A stretch of DNA of 64,000 nucleotides from Algoriphagus oliviformis (GTDB taxonomy: Bacteria; Bacteroidota; Bacteroidia; Cytophagales; Cyclobacteriaceae): assembly GCF_017254915.1 (NCBI RefSeq), contig NZ_JAFKCT010000001.1:806001-870000 (forward strand), written 5' to 3'. The notes beneath the pieces were generated by a model. It was not told where the DNA came from. It saw nothing but the letters and a program-made list of their open reading frames with translations, and did not search any database. Of this stretch, positions 41,507 to 50,376 are shown one piece after another. The translations under genes and the position numbers were made by a program. The stretch's first letter is position 1. Each line of letters opens with the position of its first letter.

Positions 41507-43837
41507 CTACTTTTTCTGCGCTTTTTTCATCGGGTTGTCTCCTGTGGAGGCTCCCCGTACTCCGCCGGCGCCTTTGAACAGTTCGAAGCGGGTCGGCTGG
41601 TACTGCCTCGGCCAGTAGTTGCTGCTTTCGTCGATGTCGGCGGTTTCGCGCTTTGGATCCAATACAAAGCGAACCACTTCTTTTTCCTTCACAAACACCT
41701 TGGTGACCTGGGATTCGCTTTTTCTCCAGATCTCAGCCGGTATGCGCTCGACTTCGGACGTGCCATCCGCATACTGGAACTCGATGATCAACGGCATGAC
41801 CAGGCCTCCCACGTTTTCGAAAGTCATTTCGTAGAAGTTCAGGTCTTTGTTTAGGATTGCTTTTTCCTTGTCGGAAAGGCTCGCCATGAATTTCTTGTAG
41901 GCTTCCTCGTCCTCCGGGGTCACCGTGAAAGGATTGTAGGTGGTATAGAAGTCGCGGGTGGCTGGATCGGCTTCGATCACGGTCTGTGGTACGTCTTTTT
42001 TGTTGTACTCCTTGCTGACGTAGGTTTCATCCCGTTCTGCTTCTGCCTGGGCCGCGGCTTTTTTCTCCTTTGGAGTGCGGTTGTCCAGCTTGTACCAGCT
42101 GACGTTTTCGATGGAAATATCCACCGGCTCGGTGCCGTAAAACCAGCCTCTCCAGAACCAGTCCAGGTCCACTGCGGAAGCATCTTCCAAGGTTCTGAAC
42201 AAATCATCGGGGGTCGGGTGCTTAAACATCCATCTTCTGGAATATTCCTTGAAGGCATAGTCAAACAGCTCTCTCCCCATCACCGTCTCCCGTAGGATAT
42301 TCAGGGCGGTTGCCGGTTTGGCGTAGGCGTTGGGGCCAAACTGGATGATGTTTTCCGAATTGGTCATGATCGGCTCCAAGTATTTCTTTTCGCTCCTCAT
42401 GTAGGGGACAATGGCATGCGCAGGGCCTCTGCGTGAGGGGAAGTTTCGGTCCCACTCCTGCTCCGCCATGAACTGCATGAAGGTATTCAAGCCCTCGTCC
42501 ATCCATGTCCACTGGCGCTCGTCGGAATTGACGATCATGGGGAAGAAGTTGTGGCCCACTTCATGGATGATCACGCCGATCATGCCATTTTTGATCGCTT
42601 CGGAGTAGGTGCCGTCCGCGTCCGGTCTGCCGTAGTTGAAGCAGATCATCGGGTATTCCATGCCGTTGGCTGCCTCTACGGAGATGGCAACCGGATAGGG
42701 ATAATCAAAGGTGTGTGCGGAGTAGGACTTCAGGGTATGCGCCACCACTCGGGTAGAATATTGCTCCCAAAGCGGGTTGGCTTCCTTGGCGTAGTAAGAC
42801 ATCGCCATGACGTCTTTGCCGCCCAGTTTCACCGCCATCGCATCCCAAATGAACTTTCTGGAAGAGGTCCAGGCGAAGTCGCGGACATTTTCCGCTTTGT
42901 AGATCCAGGTTTTTTTGCCACTGGCTTTCTTCTTCTCCAGAGCTTCTGCTTCAGCTTGGGTGCGGATGATGACAGGATTGTCGTAGGTCTGGGTGGCTTT
43001 TTTCCATCTTTCCAGCTCGGTGGATGAGAGGACCTCCTCCGGGTTTTGGAGCTCTCCTGTAGCACCGACCATGTGGTCTGCCGGCACGGTGATTCTCACT
43101 TCGTAGTTGCCAAAAGTAAGTGCAAATTCCCCCGAACCCAGGAATTGCTTGTTTTGCCAGCCTTCGAAGTCGGAGTAGACGGCCATTCTTGGGAACCACT
43201 CGGACATGGTGTAGAGGTAGTTTCCGTCTTTGGGAAAAAGCTCATAGCCCGGGCGGCCGCCGATGAAGCCTACGCGGTCGGTGATGTTGAAGCTCCAATC
43301 GATGGAAAAAGTGAAGGTTTCGCCAGCCTTCAGCGGCTGGGGAAGGTCCACCCGCATCATGGTCTTGTTGATGGCGACGTGCAGCGGGTTTCCGCTGGCG
43401 TCTTTGATGCTGTGGATTTTCACGTCGTGGTCATCCGAGTGCCAGAGAATCCCCTCAAGGGCGCGCATGGACATTCTTGGGCCTATGCTCGATTCGGTCA
43501 CTTTTGGCGTGTCCGAATCCTTGCTCCGGTTGTTTTGGTCCAGCTGGAGCCACAGGTAGGTCAGCTGGTCGGGGGAGTTGTTGATGTAGGTGACCGTCTC
43601 GGAGCCTTTGATGGATTGGTTGTCGTCATTGAGCTCGACGTCGATCACGTAGTTGGCCTGCTGCTGCCAGTACATGTGTCCCGGAGCACCGGAGGCGGTA
43701 CGATAGACGTTGGGCGTGCGGAGCATGGTGCCCAATTGCTCAAAACGGTAGCCGTGGTTTTGTTCGGTATGCTGGGCAAAGCTGGGAAGGACCGTGGCTA
43801 GCCCAAAGCTCGCCAAGGCGATAAGTCTTTTCATCAT
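41507..43837 (-). CDS. Secreted M1-family metallopeptidase
   Basis: 776 residues with a signal peptide. The zinc site is HEVGHN (His425 to His429) with the third ligand in WTWMDEGLNTF. The substrate-binding region includes the alternative exopeptidase box NGMEYPMICFNYG in place of GAMEN. M1 enzymes are aminopeptidases. The C-terminal 200 residues beyond the catalytic domain are rich in Lys/Glu and beta strands and end FELFKGAGGVRGAST. MMK gives two possible starts three bases apart. HupE-like and DUF6702 genes upstream are frequent neighbours. Confidence 0.92.
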   Translation of the reverse strand: MMKRLIALASFGLATVLPSFAQHTEQNHGYRFEQLGTMLRTPNVYRTASGAPGHMYWQQQANYVIDVELNDDNQSIKGSETVTYINNSPDQLTYLWLQLDQNNRSKDSDTPKVTESSIGPRMSMRALEGILWHSDDHDVKIHSIKDASGNPLHVAINKTMMRVDLPQPLKAGETFTFSIDWSFNITDRVGFIGGRPGYELFPKDGNYLYTMSEWFPRMAVYSDFEGWQNKQFLGSGEFALTFGNYEVRITVPADHMVGATGELQNPEEVLSSTELERWKKATQTYDNPVIIRTQAEAEALEKKKASGKKTWIYKAENVRDFAWTSSRKFIWDAMAVKLGGKDVMAMSYYAKEANPLWEQYSTRVVAHTLKSYSAHTFDYPYPVAISVEAANGMEYPMICFNYGRPDADGTYSEAIKNGMIGVIIHEVGHNFFPMIVNSDERQWTWMDEGLNTFMQFMAEQEWDRNFPSRRGPAHAIVPYMRSEKKYLEPIMTNSENIIQFGPNAYAKPATALNILRETVMGRELFDYAFKEYSRRWMFKHPTPDDLFRTLEDASAVDLDWFWRGWFYGTEPVDISIENVSWYKLDNRTPKEKKAAAQAEAERDETYVSKEYNKKDVPQTVIEADPATRDFYTTYNPFTVTPEDEEAYKKFMASLSDKEKAILNKDLNFYEMTFENVGGLVMPLIIEFQYADGTSEVERIPAEIWRKSESQVTKVFVKEKEVVRFVLDPKRETADIDESSNYWPRQYQPTRFELFKGAGGVRGASTGDNPMKKAQKK

Positions 43838-43916
43838 AGGGGTAGTTGGGTATTGGTATGCGAATAAATAGATTGATTGTCAAACAGAAAAGAATTCTGT
43901 TTTTGGCGGTAGATTT

Positions 43917-44495
43917 TTACCAAAATTTGGTTTCCAGGAGCAGCATGCAGTCGACTCCGAGGACAAATGCCGAGACGATCAGCGTCCAATCCTTGCGGTT
44001 GACGCCTGCCAGGTGGAGCAGGGAGGTCAAAAGCAGAAATGCGGCGACGATCACTATCTGTCCTACTTCCAGACCCAGGTTGAAGGCCAACAGCGGCTGC
44101 CAGATGCTGGCTTCCCGGCCCAGGAGCTCCTTCAGATAATTGGAGAAGCCCAGCCCGTGGATCAGTCCAAAGAATCCCGCAAAGAAGTAGTTTAGGTTGA
44201 GGCCTTTTCCGTTGGAAGGCCTGTTTTTGAACAGGTTGACCAAGGCCGTGATGGCGATGGTCACCGGGATCAGAAATTCGATGAACTCGGAGCGAAACTG
44301 GACGATGTTGAAGGTAGCCAAGGCCAAGGTAAGGGAGTGGCCAATGGTAAAAGCGGTGACGAGAATGAGGATTCTTTTCCAATCCCGGGCCACATATACC
44401 GCACAGAGCGCCAGGACGAAGAGGATGTGGTCAAAGCCATTGAGGTCTAGGATGTGCTGGAGTCCGAGTTTGAAATAAAGTTGAAAGGAGGACAT
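43917..44495 (-). CDS. HupE/UreJ-like membrane protein
   Basis: 192 residues with about six membrane helices. Conserved histidines lie in GFDHILFVLAL, FTIGHSLTLAL and GLIHGLGFSNYL, matching the HupE/UreJ family of probable metal (nickel or cobalt) transporters. I start at the second Met (MSSFQLYFKLGLQHILD), since the upstream 27 codons lie in the divergent promoter region and lack similarity. It is divergent from the DUF6702 gene. Confidence 0.85.
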   Translation of the reverse strand: MSSFQLYFKLGLQHILDLNGFDHILFVLALCAVYVARDWKRILILVTAFTIGHSLTLALATFNIVQFRSEFIEFLIPVTIAITALVNLFKNRPSNGKGLNLNYFFAGFFGLIHGLGFSNYLKELLGREASIWQPLLAFNLGLEVGQIVIVAAFLLLTSLLHLAGVNRKDWTLIVSAFVLGVDCMLLLETKFW

Positions 44496-44579
44496 ACTTG
44501 GGAGAAAAGCTGATGAATGGGCTAACTTGCAGGCAATAATACGGCATTGTTTGCTAAGAACTGAACCCCTCGTCACTAA

Positions 44580-45071
44580 ATGAAGCTACCGCTGTTGTCT
44601 GTTTTGGCCTCCCTGTGGATGATTTGGGCCCATCCTTTCTTCATCAGCCTGACCGAGATGAGATACAATCCCAACTCGAAGAAGATGGAAGTGGCCCAGA
44701 AGATCTTTTGGGATGACCTAGAGGTCTCTTTGGGAAAGGAGTTTGGACAGTCAGTGGATTTTCTCAATCCCAAGGACCAAGCCAAGCTCGACCAGCAGCT
44801 CAAGGCCTACCTTCTCCGGCACAACCAGCTCTGGGTCAACGGAAAGCCCGTGGCTCTGAACTATCTGGGCTATGAAGTGGAGGAAGATGCGGCCTGGTTT
44901 TATCTGGAGTCCGCGGCAGCCGATATTCCCGAGACGGTGGAGGTGAAGACAACGATTTTGCTGGGGGATTTTGACGGCCAGCAAAACATCGTCCATGTCT
45001 ATTTCCAGAGCAAGTCACCCCGGAGCATGCTGCTGGGGAAGGGCCAAGAAAAAGGGAAAGTGGAGTTTTAG
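44580..45071 (+). CDS. DUF6702-family secreted protein
   Basis: 163 residues with an N-terminal hydrophobic signal (MKLPLLSVLASLWMIWAHPF). ISLTEMRYNPNSKKMEVAQK and KIFWDDLEVSLGKEFGQSV are the pattern of DUF6702, a Bacteroidota family found beside HupE-like and M1 peptidase genes. It probably forms a beta-sandwich in the periplasm. Function is unknown; the company of a HupE-like transporter suggests a metal-related process. It ends at a strong terminator. Confidence 0.83.
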   Translation: MKLPLLSVLASLWMIWAHPFFISLTEMRYNPNSKKMEVAQKIFWDDLEVSLGKEFGQSVDFLNPKDQAKLDQQLKAYLLRHNQLWVNGKPVALNYLGYEVEEDAAWFYLESAAADIPETVEVKTTILLGDFDGQQNIVHVYFQSKSPRSMLLGKGQEKGKVEF

Positions 45072-45086
45072 ACGTTAGACAAAAGA

Positions 45087-45121
45087 AAAGCCGCTGGAAA
45101 GCTAATTCCAGCGGCTTTTTT
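45087..45121 (+). terminator. Terminator of the DUF6702 gene
   Basis: AAAGCCGCTGGAA/TTCCAGCGGCTTT, 13-bp stem, six-base loop, then T run. Confidence 0.92.
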
Positions 45122-45206
45122 ATGGTTTGAGACTTTTGACTTCAGATTTTAGACTTCGACTCCGCTCAGTCTGACAATGGACATCCGACTTCCAACCTCC
45201 TACTTC

Positions 45207-46673
45207 TTACATTTTCTCAAAAATCCTTCTGAAGCTGGTCGCCTCGGCGATTCGGCCATGAAGCTCGGAGATGGCCACGCGCTCCTGCTCGGTGCTGTCG
45301 CGGTGACGGATGGTGACGGTATTGTCCTCCAGCGTCTGGTGATCCACGGCAATACAGAAAGGAGTTCCGATCAAATCCTGGCGGGCATAACGCTTGCCAA
45401 TCGACGCCGCATCTTCATAGATGATGTTGAAGTCGTACTTGAGCAAGTCCACGATCTCCTGGGCCTTTTCGGGCAAGCCGTCCTTTTTGGTCAAAGGAAG
45501 GATGGCGGCTTTCACCGGAGCGATGGCCGGGTGAAACTTCAGGTAGGTTCGGCTCTTTTCCTCGGACTTCTCCTCGGTGTAGGCATTGCAGAGGGTCAAG
45601 AGGAACAAGCGATCCGCCCCGATGGAGGTCTCGATCACATAGGGGATGTAGTTTTGGTTGATCTCCGGATCGAAGTACTGCTGCTTTTTCTTGGAGTATT
45701 CCTGGTGGGACTTGAGGTCAAAATCGGTTCTGGAGTGGATGCCTTCCACTTCTTTGAAGCCGAACGGGAATTCAAACTCGATGTCCATGGCGGCATTGGC
45801 ATAGTGGGCCAGCTTTTCGTGGTCGTGCTTGCGGAGCTTAGCCGCGGGAGTGCCCAGCGCCAAATGCCACTTCATGCGGGTCTCAGCCCACTTTTGGTAC
45901 CAGTCCAGCTCGGTGCCAGGACGCACAAAAAACTGCATCTCCATCTGCTCAAATTCCCGCATACGGAAGATAAACTGACGGGCGACGATCTCGTTTCGGA
46001 AGGCTTTTCCGATCTGGGCGATCCCAAAAGGCACCTTCATGCGCGCAGTCTTCTGCACATTGAGGAAGTTGACAAAAATCCCCTGAGCCGTCTCCGGACG
46101 CAGGTAGATGGTGGAAGCGTCTTCGGCTACCGAACCCACCTGGGTGGAAAACATCAGGTTAAACTGGCGCACGTCAGTCCAGTTGCTAGTGCCGCTGATC
46201 GGACACTTGATGCCTTCATTGACGATCAGGTCGCGGACTCCTGCGAGATCCTCGGCTTCCAGCAGTCTGGCTAGGGCTCCGGTGAGGGAGTTTGCTTTCT
46301 CGATATCTCCAGCCCGCTCAAAGGTCGCCGCATGCTCTTCCACGAGCACGTCGGCACGGTAGCGCTTCTTGCTGTCCTTGTTGTCGATCATGGGATCGTT
46401 GAAGCTGTCCACGTGGCCGGAAGCTTTCCAGGTGGTCGGGTGCATGAAGATCGCCGCGTCGATGCCGACGATGTTTTCCTGCACTCGGGTCATGGTCTCC
46501 CACCACAGGCGCTTGAGGTTGTTTTTCAGTTCCACGCCATAGGCTCCGTAGTCGTAGACCGCCTGCAGGCCGTCGTAGATCTCGGAACTGGGGTACACAA
46601 AGCCGTACTCTTTGGCGTGGGAGATGATATCTTTCAGTTGGGCGTTTTCGCCCGGAGTTTCAGTTTTTGCCAT
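45207..46673 (-). CDS. glyS: Glycine--tRNA ligase (single-chain, class II)
   Basis: 488 residues of the alpha2-type (archaeal/eukaryal-like) glycyl-tRNA synthetase used in Bacteroidota. The catalytic core contains ERSFNILR-free class II motifs: motif 2 in IGKAFRNEIVARQFIFRMRE, motif 3 region in YIPYVIETSIGADRLFL, and the anticodon domain near KKDGLPEKAQEIVDLL. The start is MAKTETPGENAQLK; an upstream in-frame Met three codons earlier is less likely. It is transcribed alone. Confidence 0.95.
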   Translation of the reverse strand: MAKTETPGENAQLKDIISHAKEYGFVYPSSEIYDGLQAVYDYGAYGVELKNNLKRLWWETMTRVQENIVGIDAAIFMHPTTWKASGHVDSFNDPMIDNKDSKKRYRADVLVEEHAATFERAGDIEKANSLTGALARLLEAEDLAGVRDLIVNEGIKCPISGTSNWTDVRQFNLMFSTQVGSVAEDASTIYLRPETAQGIFVNFLNVQKTARMKVPFGIAQIGKAFRNEIVARQFIFRMREFEQMEMQFFVRPGTELDWYQKWAETRMKWHLALGTPAAKLRKHDHEKLAHYANAAMDIEFEFPFGFKEVEGIHSRTDFDLKSHQEYSKKKQQYFDPEINQNYIPYVIETSIGADRLFLLTLCNAYTEEKSEEKSRTYLKFHPAIAPVKAAILPLTKKDGLPEKAQEIVDLLKYDFNIIYEDAASIGKRYARQDLIGTPFCIAVDHQTLEDNTVTIRHRDSTEQERVAISELHGRIAEATSFRRIFEKM

Positions 46674-46882
46674 AGGCCGCAAAAATAGGGAAACAAATTG
46701 ATTTGGGTAAAGTCAAGGCATGCCTTCCAGGAGGGATTCCGCACTTTTTCCGAAAGCTTACAGAAACGCAAGTGGTTTTAAACCAAATAAATAAAAATCC
46801 AAGCGTTCTATTTCGCTTAAGGCGAAAAACTAATCTTTCAGAAATCCGTCCAAACATCCAAACCTTACCTAACCAAACCCTT

Positions 46883-47557
46883 ATGAAAAAACGATTTTTG
46901 GCAGTGCTGCCTATGATGCTCCTGCTATCCTATACGGCCTTTGCGCAGCTGGAAAAAGGAACCATCCTCCTTGGAGGCGGAGTGGGATTCGGCTCATCAA
47001 GTTCATCGTCCGAAGCGGGAGCTTTCTACGCAGAAATGAAAAACAGCAATTTCAACTTCAGTCCTGACGCTGGTTTCTTTTTTAAAGACAATTGGGTTAT
47101 CGGTATTAGCCTCCCTCTCACTTGGAGTACCGTAACTTCCCGCTCGCTGTCTTCGCCTGGAGCGACAGAACTCTCCAGTGAGTCCAAAAACTCGTCTTGG
47201 GGAGTGGCTCCGTTTGTGAGGGGATATTTTCCATTCGGAGAAAAGATCAGCGCATTTGGGCAAGTGCAAGTCGGGTATTCGCAGACATCATCCACAGTCA
47301 TCCCTAATGGAAACGATGACGCCGCCTCTGGCAAGGATGTCAATGGCGTCACTGCGGTGGCGTCTCTGGGGCTCTCGTATTTTCCAAAGACTTGGCTTGG
47401 CATCAATCTTTCGGTATCTCCGCTCAGCTACACCAGCACGTCTTGGGAGGACTTTGGCTACGCCGAGAACCCCGAAGGAGACAGCAGCAATTTTAGCTTT
47501 GGGATCGATACCTCGGCGGTCACCTTGGGCGTCAACTTTTTCCTGGCCAAGAAATGA
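46883..47557 (+). CDS. Outer-membrane beta-barrel protein, first of a tandem pair
   Basis: 224 residues with a signal peptide (MKKRFLAVLPMMLLLSYTAF). The mature part alternates short strands and Ser/Gly-rich loops (GVGFGSSSSSSEAGAF) and ends TLGVNFFLAKK, as in small porin-like barrels of Bacteroidota. FFKDNWVIGISLPLTWS and APFVRGYFPFGEKISAFGQ are paralogous to the next gene's YFLKENWALGLSGNFQI and GVFTRRYSPVSDKLAFYG. The two genes overlap by ATGA and are a translated pair. Role unknown. Confidence 0.85.
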   Translation: MKKRFLAVLPMMLLLSYTAFAQLEKGTILLGGGVGFGSSSSSSEAGAFYAEMKNSNFNFSPDAGFFFKDNWVIGISLPLTWSTVTSRSLSSPGATELSSESKNSSWGVAPFVRGYFPFGEKISAFGQVQVGYSQTSSTVIPNGNDDAASGKDVNGVTAVASLGLSYFPKTWLGINLSVSPLSYTSTSWEDFGYAENPEGDSSNFSFGIDTSAVTLGVNFFLAKK

Positions 47558-48210
47558 GGCGACTGTTTTTTACTCTTTCTTTGGTTTGGGCTTTTGTGTC
47601 AACGACCCAAGCCCAGATGCAAAAAGGCTCTTGGATGCTCGACGGGCAGGCTGGGATCACTCGTAGTATGCTCGAAGAAAGCCGGAGTTCTTCACTTGGC
47701 AGTACCGGATATGATCAACACCGAGGGGCAAACTTTTACCTTCAGCCGGGCGTGGGTTACTTTCTAAAGGAGAATTGGGCCTTAGGCTTATCTGGGAACT
47801 TCCAAATTGTCAACGGAAAGTCCCTGGATAGAAACGACGAAGTAATAGCCAAAGGCAACTATCGGGGCTATGGCTTGGGTGTTTTTACAAGAAGGTATAG
47901 TCCTGTTTCTGATAAACTGGCGTTCTATGGAGATATTCGGGTAGGAGGGTACTTGGGCAATTCAGGTACAATCGACCTGGATACCTCAGAGCGTACCGTT
48001 CATTCCAAACGGAAGGGGATCGATGCCAGTGCATCCGTCGGGCTGCAGTACTTGGTGGCTGATTTTCTCGGGGTTAATTTGCAAAGCACCCTGATCGCGT
48101 ACGATTTCTATAAATTGACCGGCGTAAGTTACGAAAACACGCAAAGGCGATCTGAATTGAATGGAGGGCTCTTCTCCTCCTTCCAGATCGGCGCTTCTTT
48201 CTTTTTCTGA
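47554..48210 (+). CDS. Outer-membrane beta-barrel protein, second of a tandem pair
   Basis: 218 residues with a signal peptide (MRRLFFTLSLVWAFVSTTQAQ) and eight to ten predicted strands ending GASFFF, with the terminal aromatic residues typical of barrels. It is a diverged paralogue of the preceding gene. The start overlaps its stop by four bases. A terminator shared with the converging histidine kinase follows. Confidence 0.85.
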   Translation: MRRLFFTLSLVWAFVSTTQAQMQKGSWMLDGQAGITRSMLEESRSSSLGSTGYDQHRGANFYLQPGVGYFLKENWALGLSGNFQIVNGKSLDRNDEVIAKGNYRGYGLGVFTRRYSPVSDKLAFYGDIRVGGYLGNSGTIDLDTSERTVHSKRKGIDASASVGLQYLVADFLGVNLQSTLIAYDFYKLTGVSYENTQRRSELNGGLFSSFQIGASFFF

Positions 48211-48217
48211 AAAAAAC

Positions 48218-48257
48218 AAAGCATCCCGAGAGCCTGGATTCTTGGGATGCTTTTGGC
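48218..48257. terminator. Terminator shared by barrel pair and converging kinase cassette
   Basis: AAAGCATCCC/GGGATGCTTT, 10-bp stem with a 16-base loop; T-tracts on both strands. Confidence 0.8.
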
Positions 48258-48266
48258 TTTTGCGGC

Positions 48267-49025
48267 TCAGATCGGGAAATCCAAGATGATTTTTGTGCCC
48301 GCGCCAGGCTTGGAGTTCAATAGGAAAGATCCTCCAATGGTCTTCATGCGATTCGCAAGATTGGTCATGCCACTGCCTTGGGAAGGAATGGATGAATCAA
48401 AACCCAGGCCGTCATCTTGGATCACGAGTAGGACTTTTTCGACAGATGGAAGCGATATGCGCACTGAGATCTGTTTCGGTTCGGCATGCTTGAGGGCGTT
48501 GTTGAGGCATTCTTGGATGACCCGAAACAGGACGATTTTTGTTTCCTTCGGCAGTTCCGGAAGGCTCTGATCGCTTCGCAAGTCGGTCTGGCAGAAGCCG
48601 GTGGACTGGATCTTTTCCAGCTGCTGGGCAAGAAAGTCTTCCAAAGTCAAAGATTCTACCCAGTCGAGGTTTAGTATTTTGGAGAGGCTTCTGACCTCTT
48701 TGATGACCTGGCCGAGCATGCTGCGGCCTTCGGCCTGTTTTTCCGGCTTGGAAGAATTGAGGTTGAGCTTCGTGAGGGAAAGGAGCTGGCCGATGTTGTC
48801 ATGGAGTTCCCTTCCGACCTGTGCGAGGGTCTCCTGTTGGATTTCGTTCTCGATGCTGAGCAGGGTTTTCTCATGCTCAGCCTGTACCTGATTGAGTTTT
48901 TGTCTGGCGAGATCCTGACGTTGACGGTGGATGAATACCATCGCCACCACAAAGACCGACATCAGTCCAGCGAAGAACAGTCCCGAAAGGACAATGGCGA
49001 TGACCTGGCTTTCTTGGTCAAGCAT
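48267..49025 (-). CDS. Histidine kinase of cassette 1
   Basis: 252 residues: one N-terminal membrane helix (IAIVLSGLFFAGLMSVFVVA), a short coiled coil (VQAEHEKTLLSIENEIQQET), the HisKA_3 box RELHDNIGQLLSLTKLNLN (His75) and a HATPase domain with NNALKHAE, QDDGLGFD and GSGMTNLANRM. No separate sensor domain is present, so it must take its signal from a partner, most simply the polytopic protein encoded just upstream with an 8-base overlap. It is the third gene of cassette 1 and closely resembles the kinases of cassettes 2 and 3. No response regulator follows. Confidence 0.92.
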   Translation of the reverse strand: MLDQESQVIAIVLSGLFFAGLMSVFVVAMVFIHRQRQDLARQKLNQVQAEHEKTLLSIENEIQQETLAQVGRELHDNIGQLLSLTKLNLNSSKPEKQAEGRSMLGQVIKEVRSLSKILNLDWVESLTLEDFLAQQLEKIQSTGFCQTDLRSDQSLPELPKETKIVLFRVIQECLNNALKHAEPKQISVRISLPSVEKVLLVIQDDGLGFDSSIPSQGSGMTNLANRMKTIGGSFLLNSKPGAGTKIILDFPI

Positions 49026-49773
49026 AGTTGGGCTGGTTTTCCACCTTGAGCTTCAGTAGTGGGGCAGCCAGGCAGAGGAAATACACCAGAGATTGGGCCA
49101 CACCGGTAAATCGACTCACTTTGTACATTGAAACAAGAAAGGCACTGTGGTTTTCGGTAAGGAAGTTTGCGGAAATATTGTTGAAATAGGTGAGCGAGGT
49201 ATAGAACATGATGAACGTGACTTGCCAAAAGGATGGCAAAAGCAGGATGTTCGTGAACACATATTCCTCCCGGGTCATCAGGGCATGGTAATAGATAAAG
49301 CAGGCGGATAGCATGCAGAGTGCCCCTACCGCAAACAAGATTCCTTGGTTAAGGTAAATGGGCTCCAGCTGTAGCGCCTGGTAAACGATGGCAAACGAAA
49401 CAAAGGCGATCAGTATCCATTTTACGCTTACTTGTTGCTTGGCAGGCAGGTAGTTTTTGACCAGCAAAAGGGCCACTACGGGCATTGCCATCTTCAGGAC
49501 AATGTTATATAGCCACGCATTGTAGAAGGGCTTTTCATGGTTCCCAAAGAACTCATTGATCGGGCCGTTGACATTTTGGAAAAGACGGAACCCAAAGCCC
49601 ACCGGATCAATCGTCACAAAGATGAAGATATAGATAAAGGGCAGTAGGTAATCGCTCCTTTTTCGCAAAGCAGAAGGAAGTCGGAAAAAGACGATACAGA
49701 GCAGAACCAAAAAGACATAATTGGATACGGATATCCAATCCCTGAACATAAAAGGAAGAAGCTCGGTGCGCAT
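49018..49773 (-). CDS. Polytopic membrane protein of cassette 1 (putative sensor)
   Basis: 251 residues with seven likely membrane segments (for example YVFLVLLCIVFFRL, AMPVVALLLV, ILFAVGALCMLSACFIYYHA). It shares with its two paralogues the motif NAWLYNI, the run from YYHALMTREEY to FWQVTFIMFYTSLTYF, and similar topology. Function is unknown. Its position between the small protein and the kinase, with an 8-base overlap to the kinase gene, suggests it is the membrane input of the kinase; a regulator or assembly factor is an alternative. Confidence 0.78.
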   Translation of the reverse strand: MRTELLPFMFRDWISVSNYVFLVLLCIVFFRLPSALRKRSDYLLPFIYIFIFVTIDPVGFGFRLFQNVNGPINEFFGNHEKPFYNAWLYNIVLKMAMPVVALLLVKNYLPAKQQVSVKWILIAFVSFAIVYQALQLEPIYLNQGILFAVGALCMLSACFIYYHALMTREEYVFTNILLLPSFWQVTFIMFYTSLTYFNNISANFLTENHSAFLVSMYKVSRFTGVAQSLVYFLCLAAPLLKLKVENQPNYA

Positions 49774-49776
49774 GGA

Positions 49777-50178
49777 CTAGACGTCGGTGGGGTCAGGTTG
49801 ACAATGAGGAGGGCAGATTTCCCCGTGGTTTTCGTAGGTGGTGCCTCCCTCTTCCAGTTCCACGCGGGTCAGCTTACTCTCGTTGAGATTGGCGGGGCAG
49901 AGTACCAGTGTCAGCGAGCCGACGACTTGCTCATAGGATTTGGGATAGAGTTTTTTGGCTACTTCTTCGGTGTATTCGGAGAGAAAAATCTGGACTCCGC
50001 CGATTTTGGGATCTTTGTCCACTTGGGCCAGCAGTCCTTCGAGCGTTTCCCGGTTGAAAAAAAGCCAGCTGGTTTGGTTGGTGTTTTCGCCAGTCATCGT
50101 TTGGGCAGGTTTGCCCTGACGGACTTCGGCAGTGTACTTGGCGCGCATCTGCTGGAAGTCTTCTTTGGAAATTTTCAT
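49777..50178 (-). CDS. Small CPxxC protein of cassette 1
   Basis: 133 residues, cytosolic, no signal peptide. It begins MKISKEDFQQMRAKYTAEVR and contains NQTSWLFFNRETLEGLLAQ and GGVQIFLSEYTEEVAKKLY, then ends EICPPHCQPDPTDV with CPPHC at residues 122-126. Two paralogues follow the same plan. The terminal CPxxC motif could bind a metal or undergo thiol chemistry; the known CPxxC motifs occur in redox and metal proteins, but no family is recognised here. The ATG chosen starts the conserved MKI; the longer frame upstream is not conserved. Confidence 0.78.
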   Translation of the reverse strand: MKISKEDFQQMRAKYTAEVRQGKPAQTMTGENTNQTSWLFFNRETLEGLLAQVDKDPKIGGVQIFLSEYTEEVAKKLYPKSYEQVVGSLTLVLCPANLNESKLTRVELEEGGTTYENHGEICPPHCQPDPTDV

Positions 50179-50260
50179 GAAATAGGTGCGCTTGGTTAAC
50201 AGAATGCCTAAAATAGTCGGATTAATTGAGAAAAGGCGTTTTGTTCGACCTATAAAACCA

Positions 50261-50289
50261 GAAAAGAGCAAGCTTTCGCTGCTCTTTTC
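50261..50289 (-). terminator. Hairpin after the His-loop barrel gene
   Basis: GAAAAGAGCA/TGCTCTTTTC, 10-bp stem with a 9-base loop. It lies downstream of the barrel gene and upstream of cassette 1, separating the two transcripts; the T-tract is weak. Confidence 0.6.
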
Positions 50290-50376
50290 TCGGTGTCAGA
50301 TGCAATTATCTGCGACTAAAATTGTTTGAAAGACGGGTTTCATTCCCGGTCTGTATCCCAGTCGCTTCCGGTACTA

